A DNA stretch of 6,382 nt from Flavobacteriaceae bacterium. Lineage in GTDB: Bacteria > Bacteroidota > Bacteroidia > Flavobacteriales > Flavobacteriaceae. Position numbers and translations under genes: made by a program. The stretch is from assembly GCA_002700405.1 (NCBI GenBank), contig PACY01000015.1:1-6382 (forward strand), given 5' to 3'. Below are positions 1-6,382 of the stretch, one piece after another. Within the stretch, counting starts at the first letter, position 1, and each line of letters starts with the position of its first letter. The notes below the pieces were generated by a model, which searched no databases, was not told where the DNA came from, and saw only the letters and a program-made list of their open reading frames with translations.

Positions 1-1204
1 CATCATCTTCTAGTCGAATTCCAAAGCCTTCGTTGGGCAGATAGATCCCAGGCTCTACAGTAAATACCATATTGGCTTGCATAGGCTCATCCAATAAGCC
101 GTAATCATGAGTATCTAATCCCATGTGATGAGATGTACCATGCATAAAGTATTTTTTATATGCTGGATTTTCATCTGACGCATTTTCTACATCACTTTTG
201 TCAAGAAGCCCAAGGGATAGAAGTTCAGATGTCATTAATTTTCCAACTTCGATATGATATTGTTTCCAGTCTGCACCTGGGACAAGCATTTTAGTTGCCT
301 GATTTTTTACATTTAGCACTGCATTATAAATATCTCTTTGTCTTTTAGTAAATCTTCCAGAAACTGGAATGGTTCTAGTCATATCGCTAGAGTAGTTTGC
401 GTATTCTGCCCCTACATCTAATAGAATTAATTCTCCATCCTTGCATTGCTTGTTGTTTTCTATGTAATGCAAAATGTTTGCATTGTTTCCTGTAGCTATT
501 ATTGGGGTATATGCAAATCTTTTTGAACGATTATTAAGAAATTCATGTATAAATTCTGCCTCAATTTCATATTCCCAAACACCAGGTTTCACAAAATTCA
601 ATATCCTTCTGAATCCCTTATTAGTAATATTACAGGCCTTTTGAATTAGCGCAATTTCTATTGGATCTTTTACAGATCTTAGTCTTTGTAAAATTGGATT
701 ACTTCTTTCAGCTGTTTTATGCGGATACTTCTTTTTCAGCCATTTATTAAATCGCTCTTCCCTTGTCTCAGTTTCAATTTTGGCTCTATAATGTTCATTG
801 TGGTTATAATATATTGTATCACACTGGTCCACAAGTTCCGCAATTATTTTCTCAGAATCTTTAAGCCAGTAAACAGTTTTAACCCCACTTGTTTCAAAGG
901 CCTGATCTTTGTTAAGCTTAGGTCCTTCCCATACGGCTATGTGGTCATTGGTCTCTTTTAGGAACAAGATTTCCTTATGTTTATCCTGTTTTGCGTTAGG
1001 GCATAGGACAAGAATGCTTTCTTCTTGATCTACTCCAGACAAATAAAATATATCTCTATGTTGCTCGAAGGCTAGTGTAGAATCTGCACTTATAGGGTAG
1101 ATATCGTTAGAATTGAAAAAGGCTATACTGTTGCCATTCATACTCTTCATAAAGTTATTTCTATTCTTTATAAAAAGACTTGAATTTATTTTATTGTATT
1201 TCAT
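1..1204 (-). CDS. pepP: Xaa-Pro aminopeptidase (aminopeptidase P, peptidase family M24B), C-terminus cut by window edge
   Basis: Cytoplasmic metallopeptidase that removes the N-terminal residue from peptides with proline in second position. Reading the minus strand from the ATG at 1204 gives 401 codons without a stop up to the window edge; relatives run about 430 residues, so roughly 30 C-terminal residues are missing. The start MKYNKINSSLFIKNR and the following segment (FFNSNDIYPISAD, FYLSGVDQEES) match the creatinase-like N-terminal domain. The pita-bread catalytic domain follows with all five expected metal ligands: D263 (LLDVGAEY), D274 (SSDMTRT), H359 (in HGTSHHMGLDTHD), E384 (TVEPGIY) and E399 (IRLEDD), plus a catalytic-type H366. 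A later in-frame ATG (residue 19) is less likely because the family N-terminus begins upstream of it. The gene is divergent from sdhC and looks intact. The family is secure; the exact substrate is not visible. Confidence 0.93.
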   Translation of the reverse strand, partial: MKYNKINSSLFIKNRNNFMKSMNGNSIAFFNSNDIYPISADSTLAFEQHRDIFYLSGVDQEESILVLCPNAKQDKHKEILFLKETNDHIAVWEGPKLNKDQAFETSGVKTVYWLKDSEKIIAELVDQCDTIYYNHNEHYRAKIETETREERFNKWLKKKYPHKTAERSNPILQRLRSVKDPIEIALIQKACNITNKGFRRILNFVKPGVWEYEIEAEFIHEFLNNRSKRFAYTPIIATGNNANILHYIENNKQCKDGELILLDVGAEYANYSSDMTRTIPVSGRFTKRQRDIYNAVLNVKNQATKMLVPGADWKQYHIEVGKLMTSELLSLGLLDKSDVENASDENPAYKKYFMHGTSHHMGLDTHDYGLLDEPMQANMVFTVEPGIYLPNEGFGIRLEDD

Positions 1205-1242
1205 AGCTGATATATTCCTTTATAAATGTAATAACTTTAATA

Positions 1243-1274
1243 CAAATATTTATAAATACAATTTAATTATTCAA
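1243..1274 (-). promoter_or_regulatory. Candidate promoter for the aminopeptidase P gene
   Basis: On the minus strand this reads TTG (1274-1272), a 21-bp spacer, then AATATTTG (1250-1243). This differs by one base from the Bacteroidota -7 box TAnnTTTG. Transcription would start near 1236, about 30 nt before the ATG at 1204. The surrounding DNA is almost pure A+T, so chance matches are likely; this is a weak call. Confidence 0.35.
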
Positions 1275-1279
1275 TTCAC

Positions 1280-1310
1280 TTGTCTAAGATTCTATTGTGT
1301 CTTATTTTTA
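1280..1310 (+). promoter_or_regulatory. Candidate promoter for sdhC
   Basis: TTG at 1280-1282, a 20-bp spacer, then TATTTTTA at 1303-1310. This matches the Bacteroidota -33/-7 layout except for the final G of TAnnTTTG. A start near 1316 would leave a leader of about 15-17 nt before the ATG at 1333. No Shine-Dalgarno sequence precedes that ATG, which is usual in this phylum. Confidence 0.35.
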
Positions 1311-1332
1311 TATTGAATATCATTTTCTTTAA

Positions 1333-1995
1333 ATGAACACCTTTTTTAAATCATCAATAGGGAAAAAACTATCAATGGCACTATCTGCCATTTTTTTAAT
1401 GGTTTTTTTACTGCAGCATTTCTTAATTAATATAACATCTGTTTTTAGTGAATCGCTATTTAATTTAATCTCTCATTTTATGGGAACTAATCCTATAGTT
1501 CAGTTTCTATTACAGCCTATATTAATTGGCGGTGTGTTATTTCATTTTATTATGGGCTTTATTTTAGAAATAGAAAACAGAAAAGCATCATCTGTTGGTT
1601 ATGTAATGGTAGATGGCAAGAAGAATTCAACATGGATGAGCAGAAATATGATATGGAGTGGAATGGTTATTCTTGCTTTTCTTGTTTTACACTTTATAGA
1701 TTTTTGGCTTCCAGAAATCAATTATAAATACATTGAGTTTTTTCCAGATGATCCTAATCGTTATTATACTGAGCTAATTCATAAGTTTGAAAACCCATAT
1801 AGAGTTGGCGCTTATTGTTTTGCATTTATATTATTAGCCTTGCATCTTCTTCATGGCTTTTCATCTTCACTTAAATCCCTTGGAGCTAATAAAATATATG
1901 CGCATTCAATTAAGGTTTTTGCCTATATATATAGCATAGGGATCCCCTTAGGCTTTTGCCTCATTGCTATTTTTCATTACTACAGTAATGTGTAA
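1333..1995 (+). CDS. sdhC: Succinate dehydrogenase/fumarate reductase cytochrome b558 subunit (membrane anchor)
   Basis: Membrane anchor of succinate:quinone oxidoreductase. It holds heme b and passes electrons between the SdhB iron-sulfur subunit and the quinone pool, menaquinone in most Bacteroidota. The 220-residue protein has five hydrophobic segments (about residues 15-35, 55-80, 106-126, 158-178 and 193-217), as in the single-anchor, di-heme type. Four of them carry candidate axial histidines: H29, H71, H120 and H171 (or H174), spaced much like those of the Wolinella FrdC di-heme anchor. No separate SdhD is present, as expected for this type. The start at 1333 gives the usual short MNTFFKSSIGKKL lead-in to the first helix. 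The stop codon (1993-1995) lies inside a GTGTAACAC word belonging to the repeat cluster downstream. The 166-bp gap to the next ATG is long for this operon. Confidence 0.94.
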   Translation: MNTFFKSSIGKKLSMALSAIFLMVFLLQHFLINITSVFSESLFNLISHFMGTNPIVQFLLQPILIGGVLFHFIMGFILEIENRKASSVGYVMVDGKKNSTWMSRNMIWSGMVILAFLVLHFIDFWLPEINYKYIEFFPDDPNRYYTELIHKFENPYRVGAYCFAFILLALHLLHGFSSSLKSLGANKIYAHSIKVFAYIYSIGIPLGFCLIAIFHYYSNV

Positions 1996-2145
1996 CACAA
2001 AAAACATACTATTAATCCCCAAAAGTGTTACAAATATTATTTATAATTATTATAAATTAATCATATAATTGCGTGTTACAAAAAAATTATATTAAAATTG
2101 GATAAGTTAAATATAATTATTACTTTTGCCTCGTTATTGTAACAC
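1990..2145. repeat. Cluster of four GTGTTACA words in mixed orientation (putative integrase arm-type or operator sites)
   Basis: The word GTGTTACA, or its complement TGTAACAC, occurs four times in 156 bp: minus orientation at 1991-1998 (overlapping the sdhC stop), plus at 2025-2032, plus at 2073-2080, and minus at 2138-2145. Copies 2, 3 and 4 share the longer GTGTTACAA; copy 1 reads GTGTTACAC. No further copy was noticed elsewhere in the window by eye. Spacings between successive copies are 34, 48 and 65 bp, so this is not a simple tandem array. Mixed orientation and scattered spacing fit arm-type binding sites of a tyrosine recombinase, or operators of a regulator. The coding region just downstream starts with an integrase arm-type domain, which favours the first reading. 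Copies 1 and 2 could also pair as an 8-bp stem with a 26-nt loop. Confidence 0.7.
2098..2128 (+). promoter_or_regulatory. Bacteroidota-type promoter for sdhA-sdhB inside the sdh cluster
   Basis: TTG at 2098-2100, a 20-bp spacer, and TACTTTTG at 2121-2128, an exact match to the TAnnTTTG -7 box. Transcription would start near 2134, giving a leader of about 28 nt to the ATG at 2162. The possible TTG start at 2126 lies inside the -7 box and so would not be transcribed from here, which supports the ATG at 2162. Repeat copy 4 (2138-2145) would fall just after the start point, an operator-like place, and copy 3 would lie near -55 to -61. Confidence 0.65.
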
Positions 2146-2161
2146 AATAATAGTGGACAAA

Positions 2162-2488
2162 ATGAAGAATAAATTAACTTATTCTCTTAATTATAGAAAA
2201 CCTAAAGATCAGTATTCTGATAATGATCAATTAATGGTATGTATCCGTTATTACCATAAGGATCATAAAAATTCTAAAGCTAAAATTATTAAAAAAAGTA
2301 CCGGAGTCAAATGTAAACTCTCTGACTGGGATAAGGACTGGCACAATAACCCCGATAGGTCTCCTATTAAATCTACTGATCCTAATTATATTGAGAAGAA
2401 CAAACTACTAAAGCAAAAAGTTGATTCTTTCAAAGACCTGTATTTTGATTCCTTTTCAAATAACGGGTATTCTACTGAATTATCTGCT
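2162..2488 (+). other. N-terminal extension of SdhA resembling a tyrosine-recombinase arm-type DNA-binding domain
   Basis: This marks the part of the sdhA frame not expected in SdhA (residues 1-109). It opens with a basic strand-like segment (KLTYSLNYRKPKD), then a second strand (QLMVCIRYYHKD), the hallmark-like stretch KKSTGVKCKLSDWDKDW (residues 45-61), and a helix-prone tail with N and L positions (DPNYIEKNKLLKQKVDSF). This order, with a 'K-x-S-T-G-[IV]-x...W' turn and a following 'N-x-x-L' helix, is how the N-terminal arm-binding domain of Bacteroidota integrases typically reads. The SAM-like core-binding and catalytic (R...HxxR...Y) integrase domains are absent; SdhA follows instead. Recognition is from memory of the family pattern, without a profile search. 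It could instead be a lineage-specific SdhA extension of unrelated origin. Confidence 0.65.
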
Positions 2489-4471
2489 AATGTTCCTACC
2501 GGCCCTTTAGAAAACAAGTGGACATTTCATAAGAACAAGATAAATTTAGTCAGTCCAGGAAATAAAAGATCTCTTGATGTAATTGTTGTTGGTACTGGCC
2601 TTGCAGGTGGTTCTGCTGCAGCAACTCTTGCAGAACTTGGCTATAATGTTAAAGCCTTTTGTTTTCAGGATTCTCCTAGACGTGCACATTCAATTGCTGC
2701 TCAGGGCGGAATTAATGCTGCAAAAAATTATCAGGGCGATGGCGATTCTACTTACAGGCTTTTTTACGATACTGTAAAGGGTGGTGATTATCGATCTAGA
2801 GAATCTAATGTATATAGATTAGCTGAGGTTTCAGCTAACATTATTGATCAATGTGTTGCTCAAGGTGTTCCATTTGCTAGAGACTATGGAGGTCTATTAG
2901 ATAATAGATCTTTTGGAGGTGTATTAGTTTCAAGAACATTTTATGCTAAGGGTCAGACTGGACAGCAGTTACTACTTGGCGCATATTCTGCAATGAATAG
3001 ACAAATTAGTAGGGGTAAGATAGACATGCATAATAGACATGAAATGCTTGATGTTGTAATTGTAAAAGGAAAGGCTAGAGGAATTATTGCTAGAAATCTT
3101 GTTACTGGAGAAATTGAAAGACATTCAGCACATGCTGTTGTTTTGGCTAGCGGTGGTTATGGTAATGTATTTTATTTATCTACTAATGCCATGGGTAGTA
3201 ATGTAACTGCTGCATGGAAAGCTCATAAAAGGGGAGCTTATTTTGCTAACCCTTGTTTTACTCAAATTCACCCTACATGTATTCCGGTTTCTGGCGATCA
3301 TCAATCTAAGTTAACTCTAATGAGTGAATCACTAAGAAATGATGGAAGAATTTGGGTTCCAAAAAATATTGATGATGTAAAAGCAATTAAAAGCGGCACA
3401 TTAAAACCAACTGAAATATCTGAAGATAATAGAGATTATTTCTTAGAAAGAAGATACCCCGCTTTTGGAAATTTAGTTCCAAGAGATGTAGCCTCTAGAG
3501 CCGCAAAAGAAAGATGTGATGCCGGATATGGTATAAATCAAACAGGTGAGGCAGTGTATTTAGATTTTGCATCTGCAATTATTAGGTATGGAAGCGAAAA
3601 GGCTCATATAAAGGGGTTAGATAAGGATGATAATGAACTAGTTAAAAAACTTGGAAAAGAAGTTGTAAAGAAAAAGTATGGCAATTTATTTCAGATGTAT
3701 GAGAAAATTGTTGATCAGAATCCATATGAAACGCCGATGATGATTTATCCAGCAGTTCATTATACTATGGGTGGTATTTGGGTAGATTATAACCTAATGA
3801 CAACTGTTCCTGGATTATATGCTATTGGTGAAGCTAATTTCTCAGATCATGGATCAAATAGGCTGGGAGCATCTGCTTTAATGCAAGGGCTTGCTGATGG
3901 ATATTTTATACTTCCTTATACTATAGGAGATTATTTGTCAAGTGATATTTCTACTGGACCTATTGCCAATGATACTAAAGAATTTATTCAAGCAGAGAAA
4001 GAAGTTAAGGAGAAAATCAATTATTTTATTTCTAATAAAGGGAAATACCCCGTAGACTATTTTCATAAAAAATTAGGTAAGATAATGTGGAATAAATGTG
4101 GTATGGCAAGAAATAAAAAACATCTTAAGGAAGCGGTTAATGAAATAAAGGAGTTAAGAGAATTGTTTTGGAAACAGGTAAAAGTCCCTGGTGACACTAA
4201 TGAGTTTAATGAAGAATTAGCAAAAGCAGGTAGAGTAGCTGATTTTCTTGAATTAGGCGAATTATTTGCTAAAGATGCACTGATTAGAGAGGAATCTTGT
4301 GGAGGTCATTTTAGAGAAGAACATCAAACCTTAGAAGGTGAGGCAGTTAGAAAAAAAGAATTTCAATATGTCTCAGCATGGGAATACACAGGAAGCCCTA
4401 AGGATGCTATTTTACATAAGGAAGAGTTAGATTATGAAAACATTGAAGTAAAAGAAAGAAGTTATAAATAA
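2162..4471 (+). CDS. sdhA: Succinate dehydrogenase/fumarate reductase flavoprotein subunit with an N-terminal integrase arm-like extension
   Basis: Catalytic subunit that oxidises succinate to fumarate (or the reverse) on covalently bound FAD, on the cytoplasmic face with SdhB and SdhC. From the ATG at 2162 it has 769 residues against about 670 usual for flavobacterial SdhA. Ordinary SdhA similarity begins near residue 110 (NVPTGPLENKW). It contains the dinucleotide motif GTGLAG (144-149), the FAD-linking H176 (RRAHSIAAQGG), and active-site candidates H370 (QIHPTC), R441 (VPRDVASR), H533 (VHYTMGG) and R567 (SNRLGAS). The C-terminal domain ends in the family-typical ERSYK, so the enzyme looks functional. 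Residues 1-109 are foreign to the family (see the separate entry). The frame is also open upstream to a TTG at 2126, but that lies in the promoter. No ATG, GTG or TTG was found in frame between 2237 and the SdhA core, so translation must include at least part of the extension. sdhB follows after 6 bp. Confidence 0.93.
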   Translation: MKNKLTYSLNYRKPKDQYSDNDQLMVCIRYYHKDHKNSKAKIIKKSTGVKCKLSDWDKDWHNNPDRSPIKSTDPNYIEKNKLLKQKVDSFKDLYFDSFSNNGYSTELSANVPTGPLENKWTFHKNKINLVSPGNKRSLDVIVVGTGLAGGSAAATLAELGYNVKAFCFQDSPRRAHSIAAQGGINAAKNYQGDGDSTYRLFYDTVKGGDYRSRESNVYRLAEVSANIIDQCVAQGVPFARDYGGLLDNRSFGGVLVSRTFYAKGQTGQQLLLGAYSAMNRQISRGKIDMHNRHEMLDVVIVKGKARGIIARNLVTGEIERHSAHAVVLASGGYGNVFYLSTNAMGSNVTAAWKAHKRGAYFANPCFTQIHPTCIPVSGDHQSKLTLMSESLRNDGRIWVPKNIDDVKAIKSGTLKPTEISEDNRDYFLERRYPAFGNLVPRDVASRAAKERCDAGYGINQTGEAVYLDFASAIIRYGSEKAHIKGLDKDDNELVKKLGKEVVKKKYGNLFQMYEKIVDQNPYETPMMIYPAVHYTMGGIWVDYNLMTTVPGLYAIGEANFSDHGSNRLGASALMQGLADGYFILPYTIGDYLSSDISTGPIANDTKEFIQAEKEVKEKINYFISNKGKYPVDYFHKKLGKIMWNKCGMARNKKHLKEAVNEIKELRELFWKQVKVPGDTNEFNEELAKAGRVADFLELGELFAKDALIREESCGGHFREEHQTLEGEAVRKKEFQYVSAWEYTGSPKDAILHKEELDYENIEVKERSYK

Positions 4472-4477
4472 TAAGAG

Positions 4478-5224
4478 ATGAAACTAAAGTTAAAAATTTG
4501 GAGACAAAAAAATACTGAAGAAAAAGGTCACCTTGTTGATTATGACATTGAAAATATCTCACCAGATATGTCCTTTTTAGAAATGTTAGATGTCCTTAAT
4601 AATGAGCTTATAGAAAAAGGAGAAGATCCTGTTGCATTTGACCATGATTGTAGAGAAGGGATATGTGGTTCATGCTCCTTGTTTATTAATGGGAGAGCTC
4701 ATGGTCCAGACAAGTTAATCACGACTTGTCAGCTTCATATGAGAAAATTTAAGGATGGCGATACAATATATATAGAACCCTTTAGAGCAAAGGCATTTCC
4801 AGTAATAAAGGACTTGGTAATTGATAGAAGTGCATTTGATAGAATACAACATGCTGGAGGATATATTTCGGTCAACACTTCTGGTAATACACAGGATGCT
4901 AATTCAATACCAATAAATAAAAATGATGCTGATATGGCTTTTGATGCAGCAACTTGTATTGGTTGTGCTGCATGTGTAGCTACATGTAAGAATTCTTCAG
5001 CAATGTTATTTGTTGGAGCAAAGGTTTCACAGTATTCGCTACTTCCACAAGGTCAGACTGAAGCCACTAATAGAGTTGTTAATATGGTAAATCAAATGGA
5101 TTTAGAAGGGTTTGGAAATTGTTCTAATACTGGCGCTTGCGAGGTAGAATGCCCTAAGGGAATTTCCTTAGATAATATTGCTAGAATGAACAGAGAATTA
5201 ATGAAGGCTTCTTTTAGAAAATAA
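4478..5224 (+). CDS. sdhB: Succinate dehydrogenase/fumarate reductase iron-sulfur subunit
   Basis: Electron-transfer subunit linking the FAD of SdhA to the hemes and quinone site of SdhC. The 248-residue protein has an N-terminal plant-ferredoxin-like domain with [2Fe-2S] ligands C58, C63, C66 (CREGICGSC) and C84 (TTCQLH). A C-terminal bacterial-ferredoxin-like domain carries CIGCAACVATC (C160, C163, C166, C170) and a second group, C215, C221 and C225 (NCSNTGACEVECPKG). By analogy with E. coli SdhB, C160, C163, C166 and C225 hold the [4Fe-4S] cluster, and C170, C215 and C221 the [3Fe-4S] cluster. All ligands are present and the length is normal. The ATG lies 6 bp after the sdhA stop, so the two are surely cotranscribed. 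The stop codon is 1 bp from that of the convergent downstream gene. Confidence 0.96.
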   Translation: MKLKLKIWRQKNTEEKGHLVDYDIENISPDMSFLEMLDVLNNELIEKGEDPVAFDHDCREGICGSCSLFINGRAHGPDKLITTCQLHMRKFKDGDTIYIEPFRAKAFPVIKDLVIDRSAFDRIQHAGGYISVNTSGNTQDANSIPINKNDADMAFDAATCIGCAACVATCKNSSAMLFVGAKVSQYSLLPQGQTEATNRVVNMVNQMDLEGFGNCSNTGACEVECPKGISLDNIARMNRELMKASFRK

Positions 5225-5225
5225 T

Positions 5226-6382
5226 TTAATTTAATATAAATTCCTGAATTAAATCCCATCCTGCTCTTACATCTAATTCTTCTGGAAAATAACTAACTTT
5301 TTCAGAAGTTTTTCTTTTAAGAAAATTACCAGAGTCATATTTTTTGTTTTGATTTGAATCAAATATTATTCTAATATAATATTTCCCAGCATCTATATTT
5401 CTGAATTCTATTGGATTTAAATTTTCAACATATTTTTCATATTTAACCTCACCAGGCTTATTCACTAATTGAACTATCATGGGAGTAACAGCATTTTTAA
5501 GTGTTAGCCTTAGGTTCCCATAATCATCATATGTTTTAGTTGTTAATTTATAAAATAGCGAGTCATTTTTATTTCCATAGTAATCTTCTATTGCAGAAGG
5601 CAGAAATTCATAACTATAGGATTGATCCTCATCTTTAGATATGTTGAACTTATAAATATTATTCAGCGTGTCTAATTCATATGTAAAAGGGACTTGTATA
5701 GAGTCTTTATCAAGTATTGTAATTTTGTTTATATCAACTTTCCGATATGGAATATTGGCGTGTAATTCAAGATTTTCATTAAATTTTAGGAGATTACTCT
5801 GTAAGGATTTAATTTCTAATGAATCTAAATTATTTTTTCTTAGATTAATCTTAAATGTATCAACCTCTCTTTGAGTTGATACTAAAAATTTGACTGAGTC
5901 AATTTCCTTTGCTGATCTTAACCAATAATGTAATGTGTCAGAATCTTTGTCTTTTAATATTCTACTTTCTGTGGCTAAATTTATAGGTTCTAATAAATCA
6001 ATTTTAAATTTTTCTATTTCCCCTTCAAACCCAAAAGCAAAGGAATGTTTTGTTTTCTGTTTAGGTTTATTAATTGTAAAGGGAATTTCCTCTTTGAAAA
6101 TTTGAATTTCAGCTATAGAGTCTTTCGGAAGTTCTATAAAATTTTTAGCGTAACCAATCTTGTCTGTTATATTTTGATATATGTAATCTCTTTCATTTTC
6201 TTCTTCTTTAAGTGCAATTAATAAGTATTTGCCATTTTTGATATTCTCTAATCTAAAAGTTGATGTGCTGTCAACTAGCTTTGTCATATATTTTGGTTTT
6301 TTCATATAGATGACAGAATCGTTATAGGCTGAGTCTACTTCATACAACAATATATTTATTCCTTTATCGATTTCTCGCTCTA
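5226..6382 (-). CDS. C-terminal part of a Bacteroidota Ig-like-domain (Big_5 family) lipoprotein, N-terminus beyond window
   Basis: The minus-strand frame is open from the window edge to the TAA at 5228-5226, giving about 384 residues. A TTG at 6350 could be taken as a start, but codons upstream remain open (reading EREIDKGIN) and the sequence there already looks mid-protein, so the gene is treated as truncated. It is rich in short beta-strand segments with K, D, N and S. It contains family-typical stretches: LLYEVDSAYNDSVIY, a KYLLIALKEE strand, and near the C-terminus IFDSNQNKKYDSGNF, an EF-hand-like Asp/Asn loop, followed by VSYFPEELDVRAGW and the end of the protein. This ending is characteristic of Bacteroidota lipoproteins with an N-terminal Big_5 (SbsA-type Ig-like) domain, which would lie outside the window with the signal peptide. 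Their function is unknown, and a cell-envelope location is inferred. Confidence 0.72.
   Translation of the reverse strand, partial: EREIDKGINILLYEVDSAYNDSVIYMKKPKYMTKLVDSTSTFRLENIKNGKYLLIALKEEENERDYIYQNITDKIGYAKNFIELPKDSIAEIQIFKEEIPFTINKPKQKTKHSFAFGFEGEIEKFKIDLLEPINLATESRILKDKDSDTLHYWLRSAKEIDSVKFLVSTQREVDTFKINLRKNNLDSLEIKSLQSNLLKFNENLELHANIPYRKVDINKITILDKDSIQVPFTYELDTLNNIYKFNISKDEDQSYSYEFLPSAIEDYYGNKNDSLFYKLTTKTYDDYGNLRLTLKNAVTPMIVQLVNKPGEVKYEKYVENLNPIEFRNIDAGKYYIRIIFDSNQNKKYDSGNFLKRKTSEKVSYFPEELDVRAGWDLIQEFILN

Noticed and set aside
719..1316. Plus-strand open frames of 80 and 67 codons (719-961 and 1113-1316)
   Set aside because: They lie opposite or across the start of the aminopeptidase P gene, whose metal-ligand motifs make it certain, and their translations are low-complexity and unlike any protein I recognise.
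1991..2032. Hairpin from repeat copies 1 and 2 as a terminator after sdhC
   Set aside because: The 8-bp stem has a 26-nt loop and no following U-run, and the same word recurs twice more downstream, so binding sites explain it better than a terminator.
2126..2161. TTG at 2126 as the start of sdhA (781 residues)
   Set aside because: The TTG is part of the exact TAnnTTTG -7 box and would lie upstream of the predicted transcript. The ATG at 2162 begins the arm-like domain naturally.
2583..2777. 64-codon open frame inside sdhA
   Set aside because: It overlaps the FAD-binding motif region of sdhA in another frame; its Leu-rich translation is an artefact of sdhA codon use.
3590..3680. Apparent insertion in SdhA (KAHIKGLDKDDNELVKK region) relative to some other SdhA proteins
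   Set aside because: As far as I recall, a similar segment is present in ordinary flavobacterial SdhA, so it marks the lineage rather than a novelty.
5224..5254. Inverted repeat ATTTAATT / AATTAAAT as a bidirectional terminator
   Set aside because: The stem is A/T only with a 15-nt loop in a very AT-rich stretch; it is too weak to annotate as a terminator.
5668..5874. 68-codon plus-strand open frame
   Set aside because: It is antisense to the Ig-like lipoprotein gene, with no start signal or recognisable content.

Overview
The window is AT-rich and reads as chromosomal DNA of a member of the Bacteroidota, most likely Flavobacteriales. The grounds are SdhA and SdhB sequences of the flavobacterial type, a di-heme cytochrome b558-type SdhC, promoters of the Bacteroidota form (TTG, about 20 bp, TAnnTTTG), and start codons without Shine-Dalgarno sites. 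No IS element, CRISPR array, tRNA or rRNA was seen, and no gene-free stretch exceeds 170 bp.

Layout: (1) 1-1204, minus strand: the start and most of an M24B Xaa-Pro aminopeptidase, with its C-terminus cut by the window edge. (2) 1205-1332: a short divergent promoter region. (3) 1333-5224, plus strand: sdhC, sdhA and sdhB, encoding succinate:menaquinone oxidoreductase (fumarate reductase family). (4) 5226-6382, minus strand: the C-terminal part of a Bacteroidota Ig-like-domain (Big_5) surface lipoprotein, converging on sdhB with a single base between the stop codons.

The unusual part is the sdhC-sdhA junction. sdhA and sdhB are 6 bp apart, as in a tight operon, but sdhC and the first good ATG of sdhA are 166 bp apart. 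That gap carries a strong Bacteroidota-type promoter (2098-2128) and four copies of the 8-bp word GTGTTACA, in both orientations, between 1990 and 2145. The sdhA reading frame then begins with about 110 residues absent from ordinary SdhA. These residues resemble the N-terminal arm-site DNA-binding domain of Bacteroidota tyrosine recombinases. They run in frame, with no stop, into an intact SdhA that has no usual start codon of its own.

The simplest reading is that the promoter, arm-type sites and 5' end of an integrase gene were captured upstream of sdhA. The result is a fused DNA-binding flavoprotein that may bind repeats beside its own promoter, an arrangement loosely like PutA. The fusion and repeats are visible in the sequence; the DNA-binding and regulatory role is inference.
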